A stretch of 64,000 nt of DNA, taken from the NCBI GenBank assembly GCA_022376925.1, contig JAIOJX010000025.1, positions 183,023,801 through 183,087,800 of the forward strand, in the 5' to 3' direction. Every line of letters starts with the position of its first letter. The stretch's first letter is position 1. The notes beneath the pieces were generated by a model, which worked only from the letters and a program-made list of their open reading frames with translations, ran no database searches and was not told the DNA's origin. The stretch comes from Tragulus kanchil. Its lineage: Eukaryota > Chordata > Mammalia > Artiodactyla > Tragulidae. The translations under genes were made by a program, and so were the position numbers. This document shows, piece after piece, positions 33,121 through 44,318 of the stretch.

Positions 33121-33525
33121 GACAGCCATTATTGCCAACCATATGTCCTGATTTCTTGTTCAGCCTGTTTTGTTGTTGTTGTTGTTGTTTTACTTCACCA
33201 TTTGGCCAAACAAATTGAGGTGAATGGGAGAGAGTCCAGTGGATAGAAAGGGCTTGATGTGGCTGGGGGTCTGCTGTGTTCGTTGCTGCCATTAGACTGT
33301 GGTAAGGGGTGGAGGAGCTCTTGCAGTTGACTCCCAGCTCTTTTCCAGACTCTGATTTGACATCTGTGGCTTTCCCTCTTTCCTCTTTACATTTGTTTTT
33401 GTAACTGGAATTCTTTAGTCAAATCTATTTAATAGAGGACCAAATAAAAAGAAAGGAAAAAATGTAGCTCAAGGGAGCTTGGCACTTGTTCCCTGAACCT
33501 TCTTTCCTAATCCCAGGTCTCGTGG

Positions 33526-33737
33526 GAAGATTCTAGCATAAAGAATCCACCTACAATGCAGGAGGCTCAGGAGGCTCTGGTTAGATCCGTGGGTCAGGAA
33601 GTTCCACTGGAGGAGGAAGTGGCAACCCACTCCAGCATTCTTGCCAGGAAAATCCCATGGACAGAGGAGCCTGGTGGTATATGGTCCACAGGGTCGCAAA
33701 GAGTCAGACATTTCTGAAGCGACTGATCACACGTATT
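33526..33737 (+). mobile_element. Bov-tA SINE
   Basis: 'aaagaatccacctacaatgc', 'caacccactccagcattctt', 'aaatcccatggacagaggag', 'ccacagggtcgcaaagagtc' and 'gcgactgatcacac'. The head is diverged. Confidence 0.85.
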
Positions 33738-34450
33738 ATTATTGTACTTCTAAGATAGGCACTTCCGTGAAACAAGCATCCTATTTAGAGACACCTCCAG
33801 CAAGCTCTTACTTTAGAGTTTGTGGGTCTGTAGACTAATCCAGCAAAGCTCTTGATACAGCAAACATTTCCTGAAGTCCTATTTCCTTCCCAAGTATTTC
33901 GGAGCTTGCAAATTCAGATATAATGAATGGAGCCATTAGAGTGAACAATCCCTCAACAGCATAAGTTATTTTAATGGGCCCATCACTTGAAACTAAACTT
34001 CCACCATCTGTTCAACCCTTTAACTGCAAATGCAAAAAGAACACCATTCCCAATGGCATCATAAAAAGTTAGATATAAGTGATTTAAATGCATGTTTTTG
34101 TTCTGTATTCAGTGCAATATAGATCTGAAGGAAGGCGTATATTGGATGTATTTTTTATGGCAAAATCAAAATTCAGAATAGGAGAGTTTCTTTGTTCACA
34201 AACAAGTGGCTTTTTAGTTAGCATGGAATATGTTCTACCGTGCTATTCCTTCTTTCCTTCCTTTCTTCTTTCCTTTGGTCTTTCTTTCCCACAAGTATTT
34301 GTGGAATGCTACCTTGTGCCTGCTAATGGACTAGATGTTGGGGACATAGAAGTTAATGGCGATAATTAGCAAGACCCCTGGTACCTCCCAAGGACAATAA
34401 AACAGAACATTTCATATAAATAAACAGAAAAGTCACATAAAAATTCAAAC
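33738..34450. other. Unassigned AT-rich DNA
   Basis: A pyrimidine-rich tract (ttccttctttcc type) at 34246-34290 is the only visible structure. Confidence 0.45.
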
Positions 34451-34494
34451 ATAAATTTCATGTTCTACTTCAGAATGGTAATGTGATGGAATAG

Positions 34495-34718
34495 GAAGGG
34501 GTTTGCAATGAGTCAGATCTTGGTTTTAAATTCCCAACTTCTCCACCGTGTGACATCTCTGAGTCTTTCCTTATCTGGCATTTATTTCATATCTGTTTTA
34601 CCACCCAGAAAATGGGAACAGTGTCTTCCTCATAGGTCTGCTGTGATTGAATGAGTTATGCATGCAAAATTGCTCATCTGGGACATGAAACAGAGTGGGC
34701 ACTCTGTGTTAATTTTCC
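34495..34718 (-). mobile_element. MIR SINE, antisense (copy A)
   Basis: 'gcaatgagtcagatcttggt', 'gtgacatctctgagtctttc', 'acccagaaaatgggaacagt' and 'cttcctcataggtctgctgt' follow the MIR reverse complement. Confidence 0.7.
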
Positions 34719-35141
34719 TGATTTCCAATGCATTTTTTATAGATTTTGGAAAATTACTTTTCACACATAAAATGATAGATTCATGAAACCCTAGAATATG
34801 AAAGAGTCTAAGATGCATTCAGCTTCTCTACATCCAATGTTCCTTATTTTATAGACAATCTAATTTAATTCCAGAAAACATAGTAACTAGCTCAGAGACT
34901 CGCAATTTGCAGTAGTCTTTAGAACATTCTGACTATGATTCTGATTTTATTATTCTATAAATTAAAAAAATAAGCATGTACTTTCCATATATGTATATAT
35001 TTAATTTTGTAGAGTGAACATGTTGTATATTTGGTATACATGAGTTAGTATATTGACAATTGTACATACTACGAAAAATATATAATAGAAATAAAGAATA
35101 AGATAATAATGAAATACTAAGTATTTGTCATTGAATTAATT

Positions 35142-35537
35142 TTGATGGCTTTTACTAAGCCAAAGGCATGCATCCTAGTGGCAGAAATTGAAGAGGAACT
35201 AAAGAGCCTCTTGATGAAGGTGAAACAGGAAAGTGAAAAAGCTGACTTAAAACTTAATATTCAAAAAACTAAGATTATGGCATCTGGTTCCATCGCTTCA
35301 TGGCAAATAGATGGGCAAACAATGGAAACAGGGACAGGCTTTATTTTCTTGGGCTCCAAAATCACTGTGGATGGAGATTGTAGAGATCAAATTAAAAGTT
35401 GCTTGCTCCTTGAGTCTAGTGCCTTAGACTACTGACCATCCTGACACGCTATGCTTGTCCCTTGGAAGAAAAGCTATGACAAACCTAGACCAGTGTATTA
35501 AAAGAGAGAAACCACTTTGCCAACAAAGAGCCGTCTA
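35142..35537 (+). mobile_element. BovB LINE ORF2 fragment, sense (copy A, cut by junction)
   Basis: The frame 35142-35435 encodes a 97-residue piece of BovB reverse transcriptase. Visible motifs are 'EEELKSLLMKVKQESEKA', 'LNIQKTKIMASG', 'SWQIDGQTMETG' and 'FIFLGSKITVDGDC', which lie C-terminal to the catalytic core. BovB text then continues in other frames with stops. The match is cut at 35537 by the duplication junction. Not a functional gene. Confidence 0.92.
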
Positions 35538-35615
35538 AAAATCCAAGAAATTCATAAAATTCAAAAAAAAAATAAATTTCATGTTCTACTGCAGAATGGT
35601 AATGTGATGGAATAG

Positions 35616-35839
35616 GAAGGGGTTTGCAATGAGTCAGATCTTGGTTTTAAATTCCCAACTTCTCCACCGTGTGACATCTCTGAGTCTTTCCTTATCTGGC
35701 ATTTATTTCATATCTGTTTTACCACCCAGAAAATGGGAACAGTGTCTTCCTCATAGGTCTGCTGTGATTGAATGAGTTATGCATGCAAAATTGCTCATCT
35801 GGGACATGAAACAGAGTGGGCACTCTGTGTTAATTTTCC
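35616..35839 (-). mobile_element. MIR SINE, antisense (copy B)
   Basis: Second copy of 34495-34718 through tandem duplication 9. Confidence 0.7.
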
Positions 35840-36262
35840 TGATTTCCAATGCATTTTTTATAGATTTTGGAAAATTACTTTTCACACATAAAATGATAGA
35901 TTCATGAAACCCTAGAATATGAAAGAGTCTAAGATGCATTCAGCTTCTCTACATCCAATGTTCCTTATTTTATAGACAATCTAATTTAATTCCAGAAAAC
36001 ATAGTAACTAGCTCAGAGACTCGCAATTTGCAGTAGTCTTTAGAACATTCTGACTATGATTCTGATTTTATTATTCTATAAATTAAAAAAATAAGCATGT
36101 ACTTTCCATATATGTATATATTTAATTTTGTAGAGTGAACATGTTGTATATTTGGTATACATGAGTTAGTATATTGACAATTGTACATACTACGAAAAAT
36201 ATATAATAGAAATAAAGAATAAGATAATAATGAAATACTAAGTATTTGTCATTGAATTAATT

Positions 36263-37095
36263 TTGATGGCTTTTACTAAGCCAAAGGCATGCATCCTAGT
36301 GGCAGAAATTGAAGAGGAACTAAAGAGCCTCTTGATGAAGGTGAAACAGGAAAGTGAAAAAGCTGACTTAAAACTTAATATTCAAAAAACTAAGATTATG
36401 GCATCTGGTTCCATCGCTTCATGGCAAATAGATGGGCAAACAATGGAAACAGGGACAGGCTTTATTTTCTTGGGCTCCAAAATCACTGTGGATGGAGATT
36501 GTAGAGATCAAATTAAAAGTTGCTTGCTCCTTGAGTCTAGTGCCTTAGACTACTGACCATCCTGACACGCTATGCTTGTCCCTTGGAAGAAAAGCTATGA
36601 CAAACCTAGACCAGTGTATTAAAAGAGAGAAACCACTTTGCCAACAAAGAGCCGTCTAGTCAAAGCTATGGTTTTTCCAGTAGTCATGTACAGATGTGAG
36701 AGTTGGACCATAAAGAAGGCTGCTTATTAACTGTGACACTGGAGAGGGCTCTTTAGAATCCCTTGGACTGCAAGGAGATCAAATCAGTCAATCCTAAAGG
36801 AAATCAACCTTGACTATTCATTGGAAGGACTAATACTGAAGTTGAAGCTCCAATACTTTGGTAGCCTGATGAGAAGAGCTGAGCCATTGGAAAAGACCCT
36901 TGATGGTGGGAAAGACTGAAAGCAAGAAGAAAAAGGGGTGACAGAGGATAAGATGGTTGGATGGCATCACCAACTCAATAGACAAGAGTTTGAGAAAAAA
37001 GGGAGATAGTGAATAACATGCAATCCTGGTGTCTGAAGTCCATGGGGTCACAAAGATTTGGACATGATTTAGTGACTGAACAACAGTAACAAAGG
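36263..37095 (+). mobile_element. BovB LINE ORF2 3' part, sense (most complete copy)
   Basis: Here the fragment runs uninterrupted: the same 97-codon piece at 36263-36556, then 'aagctatggtttttccagta', 'agagttggaccataaagaag', 'cattggaaggactaatactg' and the 3' end 'ccatggggtcacaaag' to about 37095. It has several frameshifts and stops. This is the true extent of the element (about 830 bases, 5' truncated); 35142-35537 and 37648-38202 are duplicated parts of it. Confidence 0.92.
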
Positions 37096-37462
37096 CACAC
37101 ATACTTAGTCTCTTGGGATACATTGTATATAATTAGTATGACTTTAATTCCACAGTTCAACACTTTTGAAAAGGTTTGAGAATTTTTGACAGACTTTTAT
37201 TTTTAGCTTGTGATGGGGTTGAGTATTAGAAGGAGAACCAGCTCTACCATTTTCTTGTTTTCCTCTTGTATTCGTATTATGCTCAGTCTGCAATGGCTTT
37301 GCAGGAATATTTTTAGCCATTTCTTCATATTGTGGTGATTAGTTTGGCTAAACCTGGACAATAAAATGTCCAAATCCACATTTCCAGGCACATGTTAATA
37401 TGCTGGTGGTAAATGGGTGGGTAAGGAAGCTGATGTTTCCACTTGTCCATTAGGAAGTGTGT

Positions 37463-37650
37463 CTTTTTTTTTTTTTTTTTAATTTGGCGTCTTTTATTGA
37501 CTATTTATTTAGTTATTTTCAGTCATGTTTATTCTTCAGCCTGTGCGGGCCTCACATTGCAGCCTCCTCTTTTTTAGCCCTGTGGTCCAGAGCGCTGGCT
37601 TGTAATTGGACACACCGGTCCAGTCGTGGTGAGTGGGATCTTTCCAGGCC
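37463..37650 (-). mobile_element. CHR-type SINE, antisense (copy A, cut by junction)
   Basis: T run, then 'tggcgtcttttattgac', 'cctgtgcgggcctcacattg', 'gtaattggacacaccggtcc'. It lacks the SINE head because duplication copy A ends at 37650. Confidence 0.82.
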
Positions 37651-38202
37651 TTAGACTACTGACCATCCTGACACGCTATGCTTGTCCCTTGGAAGAAAAG
37701 CTATGACAAACCTAGACCAGTGTATTAAAAGAGAGAAACCACTTTGCCAACAAAGAGCCGTCTAGTCAAAGCTATGGTTTTTCCAGTAGTCATGTACAGA
37801 TGTGAGAGTTGGACCATAAAGAAGGCTGCTTATTAACTGTGACACTGGAGAGGGCTCTTTAGAATCCCTTGGACTGCAAGGAGATCAAATCAGTCAATCC
37901 TAAAGGAAATCAACCTTGACTATTCATTGGAAGGACTAATACTGAAGTTGAAGCTCCAATACTTTGGTAGCCTGATGAGAAGAGCTGAGCCATTGGAAAA
38001 GACCCTTGATGGTGGGAAAGACTGAAAGCAAGAAGAAAAAGGGGTGACAGAGGATAAGATGGTTGGATGGCATCACCAACTCAATAGACAAGAGTTTGAG
38101 AAAAAAGGGAGATAGTGAATAACATGCAATCCTGGTGTCTGAAGTCCATGGGGTCACAAAGATTTGGACATGATTTAGTGACTGAACAACAGTAACAAAG
38201 GC
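37648..38202 (+). mobile_element. BovB LINE 3' end, sense (duplicate)
   Basis: Copy of 36542-37095 through tandem duplication 10. Confidence 0.9.
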
Positions 38203-38567
38203 ACACATACTTAGTCTCTTGGGATACATTGTATATAATTAGTATGACTTTAATTCCACAGTTCAACACTTTTGAAAAGGTTTGAGAATTTTTGACAGAC
38301 TTTTATTTTTAGCTTGTGATGGGGTTGAGTATTAGAAGGAGAACCAGCTCTACCATTTTCTTGTTTTCCTCTTGTATTCGTATTATGCTCAGTCTGCAAT
38401 GGCTTTGCAGGAATATTTTTAGCCATTTCTTCATATTGTGGTGATTAGTTTGGCTAAACCTGGACAATAAAATGTCCAAATCCACATTTCCAGGCACATG
38501 TTAATATGCTGGTGGTAAATGGGTGGGTAAGGAAGCTGATGTTTCCACTTGTCCATTAGGAAGTGTG

Positions 38568-38824
38568 TCTTTTTTTTTTTTTTTTTAATTTGGCGTCTTT
38601 TATTGACTATTTATTTAGTTATTTTCAGTCATGTTTATTCTTCAGCCTGTGCGGGCCTCACATTGCAGCCTCCTCTCTTGTTGCACTGTGCTCCAGAGCG
38701 CTGGCTTGTAATTGGACACACCGGTCCAGTCGTGGTGAGTGGGATCTTTCCAGGCCAGGGATTGAACAAGTGCCCCTTGCACTGCAAGGTGGACTCTCTA
38801 CCCACTGGACCACCAGGGAAGTCA
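38568..38824 (-). mobile_element. CHR-type SINE, antisense (complete)
   Basis: Same element as 37463-37650 but complete, ending with the head 'cccactggaccaccagggaa'. Plus-strand frames of 92-109 codons over it are SINE read-through. Confidence 0.88.
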
Positions 38825-39309
38825 CTGGAACTTGTCTTTGAGGGTCCCCTGTGGACATTATGGAACCCTCTGACATAACAACCAAATAAGATTGAGAGTA
38901 TCTATATATCAAATACCTTGAAAACTTTTCTTACTTTTTAAAAAGATAAACAGTTAAATACTTGCCCTAATATTTTTGCCTCTACCGTAGATGATAGTCT
39001 TGTTCATTTCACTTTGGAGGTCAATTGAATTCATGGAAGAAAAAGGACTAGAGGCTGGGTCTATTGTTTTCTCAATAACTTTTTTTGTACAAAATACAAA
39101 GGATTTTTATAACAAGATTTTTATTTTACTGTCGTGTAACATGGTCATAAAGGTATACATGTTGCAAGGGTGCACTTTCCTGAATTTCCTCACAATGAAC
39201 CCACATGGCCACTGTGCACATCAAAAACTAGAGCCTCCCCAGCACCAGAATGTGCTCTCAAGCTTCCTCTTGCCTCTCAATAATTCCTATTTAGATTTCT
39301 AATTCTCTG
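38825..39309. other. Unassigned AT-rich DNA
   Basis: No named repeat. The text may belong to the old L1 that follows, but I cannot confirm this. Confidence 0.4.
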
Positions 39310-39665
39310 AATTAGTTTGTTTTAGATTTTGTATAAAGAGAATGGTACAATTTGAACTATTTTAAGCCTTAATATCTTAACACTGTGAGATTTATCTGGG
39401 TGGGCTTGTGTCGTGGTTAGCCATTCATCTTCTTTGCTATGGGATCTCTACGGCATCCATCTACCGCCATCTACTTAAGATTTCACACTGATGGAGAGCT
39501 GCGTTGTTTCCAGTGTTTTTCTATTATGAATGGTGCTACCATGGACTGTCTTGTTATTTGGTGTGGATATGCCTGCATTTCTGCTGAATATAAATTTAGG
39601 AGATGCATGTAGCAGTGGGACAGCTGAGTCACAGAGTAGAGATATGTTGAGCTTTAGTAGATAGA
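39310..39665 (-). mobile_element. Old L1 3' region, antisense, part 1
   Basis: 'agagaatggtacaatttgaa', 'gttagccattcatcttcttt', 'tattatgaatggtgctacca' and 'gtagcagtgggacagctgag' follow antisense L1 3'-end text ('target shooting' of ORF2 end and UTR), strongly diverged. It is interrupted at about 39665. Confidence 0.65.
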
Positions 39666-40119
39666 CTATACATATACACTATTTCAGTAATATTATGTAA
39701 GTAGCAACATAAGACAGAACAACATACAACAATAAGAAGTTATCACTCACACAGCCTCTGGGTTGCTTGGGGTCTGCTGATCTAAGCTGTATTCAACTGG
39801 ACTTGGCTTCAAGCTGGACACTGAGTTCAGATCTATTCCATGTGTCTCCCATTCTTCTTGGATCAGAGGCTCCTCAAGGCTCATTTTCCTTAAAGGTCAG
39901 CCAAGTTTCCCCTCAAGACTGGAATCAGGATGGCATGCCTAACTGGAAAAGTACATTTCAGGTCTCTGCTCACATGATGTCCATCAGCATACTAATGGAT
40001 AATACAGGTGACACGGTCAAACACAAGAGGTGGAGGAAATCACTGCCCCATCATGAGGTCTTAGTTAGTGTGTGAATATATAATTTTACACACAGAAATG
40101 AAGAATTTGAACCCATAAT
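39666..40119. other. Unidentified insertion between two L1 parts
   Basis: Unlike its neighbours this piece is GC-balanced and does not read as L1. It may be an older DNA transposon or LTR piece. The 102-codon plus-strand frame at 39767-40075 has no domain. Confidence 0.4.
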
Positions 40120-41160
40120 TCAATTGACTGTATAATCTCTCAAGGAATACCAATCCAATGTACACTGTAAGCAGTGGATTTCAAAATTTCCCATTACTCC
40201 ACATCTTCAACATTTTTGGTATATTTTCAGTCTTTTAAATGATAGTCATTCAAAGTCATGGCTTTAATTTGTATCTCTCTAGTGATTAATGAGGCTGAAT
40301 ACCTTTTCACGCATTTGTTGGCCTTTTTAAAAGTGCTGCTCAGGTCACTTACCCATTGAAAAGATTAGGTGGCAAGCCTTTTTCTAATTGATTCATAAGA
40401 TATATTCTGAAATGAGTCTTTTGTTGGTTATCTTTCTCTACTCTGTCTTATCTTTTCACTCTCATATTTGTGTCTTCGGATGAACATCTTACATTTGAAT
40501 ACGGTCCAAGTTAGCAATCTTTCCTTTATGATTAGTGCCTTGTATGTCCCACTTGAGATGCCTTTGCTGACCCTCGGTTCATGAAGAGATTCTCCTGTGT
40601 GTTTCTTATAAAAGCCTTATTGTTCTTCTTTTCATATTGATATCTACAATCTATCTGGATCTGGAATTGATTTTTATGTATTTTGTGACATAATGGTCCA
40701 GATGCGTATGGATTCTAATTTACCCGTACCATTATTGAAAGACCATCTTTTCCTTTTGCACTACCATTTTCCTATTAAGTATCCATTATGTGATTTGCAT
40801 TTCTGGTTTCTCTGTTCTATTCCATTGGCCTATTTGTCTGTCTAATGTCAATACTATGTCCTTTTAATTACTATTGCATCTTAATATATCTTCATATCTG
40901 ACATCATAAATCCTCTAGATTTGTTCTCAGTCAAGATTACCTTGACTTTTCTTAACTAGGTTTCCATTAAAAATGTTTAAACCAGCTTGTCAATTTTTAT
41001 AGCAGTCCTCCTGGAATATTGATTAAAATTACAACGACTAACTTGGGGAGAGGCAATGATTACCTTTTTCGATCTAGGAATGTGATGTATTCATCCTTTT
41101 TTTTCCCCATGTCTTTAAAGTGCTTTACTCAACAAATCTGGATCTGAAAATATCCCAAAT
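40120..41160 (-). mobile_element. Old L1 3' region, antisense, part 2 (copy A in part)
   Basis: 'ctccacatcttcaacatttt', 'gtgattaatgaggctgaata', 'tcttttgttggttatctttc', 'ttctctgttctattccattg' and 'cctatttgtctgtctaatgt' are typical antisense L1 ORF2-end phrases with heavy decay. From 40469 on, it recurs at 41641-42330. Confidence 0.75.
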
Positions 41161-41593
41161 TATCAAGTTTTGGTACATTTTTGTTTAACAGTTCTTCAAA
41201 CTGTCTCTTTCTTCTATTATTCTTTACAGTACAGAAGCAAGAAAAAAACCAGACCTTACTGCAACACTTTTGTTGAAATCTCCTTAGCTAAATATCCAAG
41301 TCCTTTGCATGTTTTTCTTTATATGAAACTGCAGAACACAGTTCAGCTACCTTTTCTGACACTATCTAAAAATACTGAATACCAGTCATTGATTCCTCAT
41401 TACTATCTGTCCATCACTGGCAGTGTTTTGACATCGTGTTTCTACCAAGAGTCTGTTTGTAATGATTTAGTCATTCTCTTTGCCAGCAAAGGTCCCTATA
41501 GTCAAAGCTACGACTTTTCCTGCACTAGAATGACATGCAACTTTGTGAAGCATTCCATATTTGGAGGTGGGCACGGGGCTTCCTGTCCGCTCA
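41161..41593. other. Unassigned DNA with a chance open frame (copy A)
   Basis: An open plus-strand frame of 145 codons (41170-41607) recurs in copy B as part of a 200-codon frame (42295-42897) that runs on into a Bov-tA. The peptide is C/F/Y/S-rich without a recognisable domain, and the frame exists only because AT-rich decayed DNA lacks stops here. I do not call a gene. Confidence 0.5.
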
Positions 41594-41640
41594 AAAGAGT
41601 TTTGTAAAGATATCTGCCAGTTTTTACCCATCTTTTTTTT

Positions 41641-42330
41641 TGTGTCTTCGGATGAACATCTTACATTTGAATACGGTCCAAGTTAGCAATCTTTCCTTTA
41701 TGATTAGTGCCTTGTATGTCCCACTTGAGATGCCTTTGCTGACCCTCGGTTCATGAAGAGATTCTCCTGTGTGTTTCTTATAAAAGCCTTATTGTTCTTC
41801 TTTTCATATTGATATCTACAATCTATCTGGATCTGGAATTGATTTTTATGTATTTTGTGACATAATGGTCCAGATGCGTATGGATTCTAATTTACCCGTA
41901 CCATTATTGAAAGACCATCTTTTCCTTTTGCACTACCATTTTCCTATTAAGTATCCATTATGTGATTTGCATTTCTGGTTTCTCTGTTCTATTCCATTGG
42001 CCTATTTGTCTGTCTAATGTCAATACTATGTCCTTTTAATTACTATTGCATCTTAATATATCTTCATATCTGACATCATAAATCCTCTAGATTTGTTCTC
42101 AGTCAAGATTACCTTGACTTTTCTTAACTAGGTTTCCATTAAAAATGTTTAAACCAGCTTGTCAATTTTATAGCAGTCCTCCTGGAATATTGATTAAAAT
42201 TACAGCGACTAACTTGGGGAGAGGCAATGATTACCTTTTTCGATCTAGGAATGTGATGTATTCATCCTTTTTTTCCCCATGTCTTTAAAGTGCTTTGCTC
42301 AACAAATGTGGATCTGAAAATATCCCAAAT
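41641..42330 (-). mobile_element. Old L1 3' region, antisense (copy B)
   Basis: Second copy of 40469-41160 through tandem duplication 11. Confidence 0.75.
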
Positions 42331-42747
42331 TATCAAGTGTTTGTAGAGGTTTGTTTAACAGTTCTTCAAACTGTCTCTTTCTTCTATTATTCTTTACAGT
42401 ACAGAAGCAAGAAAAAAACCAGACCTTACTGCAACACTTTTGTTGAAATCTCCTTAGCTAAATATCCAAGTCCTTTGCATGTTTTTCTTTATATGAAACT
42501 GCAGAACACAGTTCAGCTACCTTTTCTGACACTATCTAAAAATACTGAATACCAGTCATTGATTCCTCATTACTATCTGTCCATCACTGGCAGTGTTTTG
42601 ACATCGTGTTTCTACCAAGAGTCTGTTTGTAATGATTTAGTCATTCTCTTTGCCAGCAAAGGTCCCTATAGTCAAAGCTACGACTTTTCCTGCACTAGAA
42701 TGACATGCAACTTTGTGAAGCATTCCATATTTGGAGGTGGGCACGGG

Positions 42748-42956
42748 GGCTTCCCTGTCCGCTCAGATTGTAAAGAATCTGCCTATAGTGGGGGAGGCCA
42801 ATGTCTAATCCTTGGATCTAGAAGATCCCCTGGAGGAGGGAACGACTACCCATTCCAGGGTTCTTGCCTGGAAAATTCCATGGACACAAAAGACTAGAGA
42901 GCTACAGTCCATGGGGTTGCAAAGAGTCAGATACAACTTAGTGACAAACACTCACT
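42748..42956 (+). mobile_element. Bov-tA SINE
   Basis: 'gggcttccctgtccgctcag', 'gtaaagaatctgcctatag', 'cattccagggttcttgcctg', 'cagtccatggggttgcaaag' and 'acaacttagtgacaaacac'. Copy A of duplication 11 ends inside its head. Confidence 0.9.
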
Positions 42957-43319
42957 TTTTCACATAATTCTTCCACTGGGTCTTAAAAGATGAGTAGTTT
43001 GGGTAGAGGGGCTGTGGCAGAGCAATCATGCAAGAAGGAACAGCTTATGCCTCCTAATGACTGGTAGGTGCTTCCTTAAAAGACTTTTCCATCTCTGATC
43101 CCCAGGCCAGCCTAGCTCACCTGGGCACGTTTCCACTTTCCCAGTCACAACACGCATCCTCTCTCCCTTCCCTTCACCTTCCCCTCCTAGCCCATCTCAG
43201 CAAAGGCAACCAACATATCCATCCAGCCAGTCACTCAAGCTCAAAGCACAGTTCACCTTCTGATTTCCTTTCTGTCCTGAATGTCCTGCAATCCTGCCAG
43301 CAGCCCACCTTCTCAACTC

Positions 43320-43800
43320 TGTCAACTTCAGAGGGGCATTTGCCATCTACCTCTGTAAGAATGACATCATCCCTTCAACATCCCCTGAAAGGAGTTCCCA
43401 GTGGAGAGCAGGAATGAGGCATGCTGCACTCTGGAAAACTGGCAGAACTGGTTTTCACATAGTTAGATATTTTCGGGAGATAATTTTATAAGCCCACTTC
43501 TTGCATCTCTTCATATCTAGAAAAGCAGTGAAATCCTACATAGTGTTGTCCGCTCCTTGTGGCTAGCAGTAACTTTCATGAGATTTGTAGAAACCTTCTG
43601 CAAAAATATGTGCCTGACTTTATGAACTTCCTCTTCAGTAACATGACATATATACTACTTCTCCTCCTATCTCTTCAGAGGAGTTTCTCAGACCTATCTG
43701 AGGTGCTGTCCCTGGGCTGTAGTCCTCATCTTATCCCCAATAAAACAACTCACAACCTTCTCATGCTATGCTTTTTTAAAAATTTCTTTAAGTAAGCAAT
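43320..43800 (+). mobile_element. Ruminant ERV LTR (copy A)
   Basis: 'tggagagcaggaatgaggca', 'catagttagatattttcggg', 'tcagaggagtttctcagacc', 'tatctgaggtgctgtccctg', then 'ccccaataaaacaactcaca' with the polyadenylation signal 'aataaa' at 43739. Same family as 19174, 21859, 23745 and (reversed) 54352. Solo LTR; edges not exact. Confidence 0.75.
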
Positions 43801-43859
43801 ACCATCTCAAAGTTATAGCCTCACTATCTCATTTCACATGTTGGAAAAGATTTTGGAAG

Positions 43860-44318
43860 AAATTCTGGTCCTGTTGGTCCGAGGAGAGAGATAACAAGTG
43901 TCTTTTGTTATATTAATGAAGCGACATTTGGAGAGTGCCTAAGGTTGGGGGCTGGTTGCGAGTGGAAACTACTGGATCAGTTGAGCCTCTGTAATGAAGC
44001 TTCCATTAGGAGCCCAAAAGGACGGAGTTGGGAGGGCATATATATGGTGAACCAGATCCCTTCCGTGTGCCACTGGGCCAGCCTCTAAACCCTGTGAGGA
44101 CAGAAACTCCTTTGTCTGGGACCTTGCCCTGTGATTCTCTTCTTTTCAAAACTTTTGTAATAAACTTGTAGTCTAGGGAGTAAATGGGTCTCCTAAGTTT
44201 TGTGAGCCATCGTAGCAAATTAATGGAACCCAGAGATTTTGGGTTGTTTTTTGGAGAAAAACCTAACTGATCTGAACTGGAGGGTACAGACATTTTGGTT
44301 AGAGCCATGGATATCTAG
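43860..44318 (+). mobile_element. MER21-like ERVL LTR, truncated copy A
   Basis: 'cataagcttccattaggagc'-like text, 'cttttgtaataaacttgtag' (polyadenylation signal near 44159) and 'ctcctaagttttgtgagcca', 'agcaaattaatggaacccag'. Family name from memory. The end is noisy because the duplication junction follows. Confidence 0.55.

Larger units (their letters stand above)
31269..33400. repeat. Tandem duplication 8 (1.06 kb x 2)
   Basis: Copy A is 31269-32338 and copy B 32339 to about 33400. The offset drifts from 1070 to 1065 because B lacks single bases in homopolymers at 32381, 32390, 32415 and 32456. Copy A's last 40 bases (32300-32338) are a noisy version of copy B's end. Homopolymer indels clustered near the join point to raw-read error. 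Confidence 0.96.
34451..36658. repeat. Tandem duplication 9 (1.09 kb x 2, 34-base filler)
   Basis: Copy A is 34451-35537 and copy B 35572-36658, at a constant offset of 1121. The filler 35538-35571 is not random: its right half ('ttcataaaattcaaaaa') is a noisy version of the flank just left of copy A (34434-34450, 'cacataaaaattcaaac'). Overlaps duplication 10. Confidence 0.97.
36542..38756. repeat. Tandem duplication 10 (1.1 kb x 2)
   Basis: Copy A is 36542-37650 and copy B 37648-38756, offset 1106; the join shares 'gcc'. Copy A ends inside a CHR SINE that is complete only in B. In the last 90 bases of A (37570-37600) several substitutions separate it from B (38676-38706). The first 117 bases also occur in duplication 9, giving three copies. 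Confidence 0.97.
40469..42765. repeat. Tandem duplication 11 (1.12 kb x 2, 47-base filler)
   Basis: Copy A is 40469-41593 and copy B 41641-42765, at offset 1172, drifting slightly. The filler 41594-41640 is a noisy version of the DNA that follows copy B: 'ttttgtaaagatatctgcc' there against 'attgtaaagaatctgcc' at 42767. Copy differences also occur near 41170 and 42340. Confidence 0.96.

Noticed and set aside
41170..42897. Open frames of 145 and 200 codons as a duplicated gene
   Set aside because: They lie in decayed AT-rich DNA next to L1, run on into a Bov-tA in the second copy, and show no recognisable domain.
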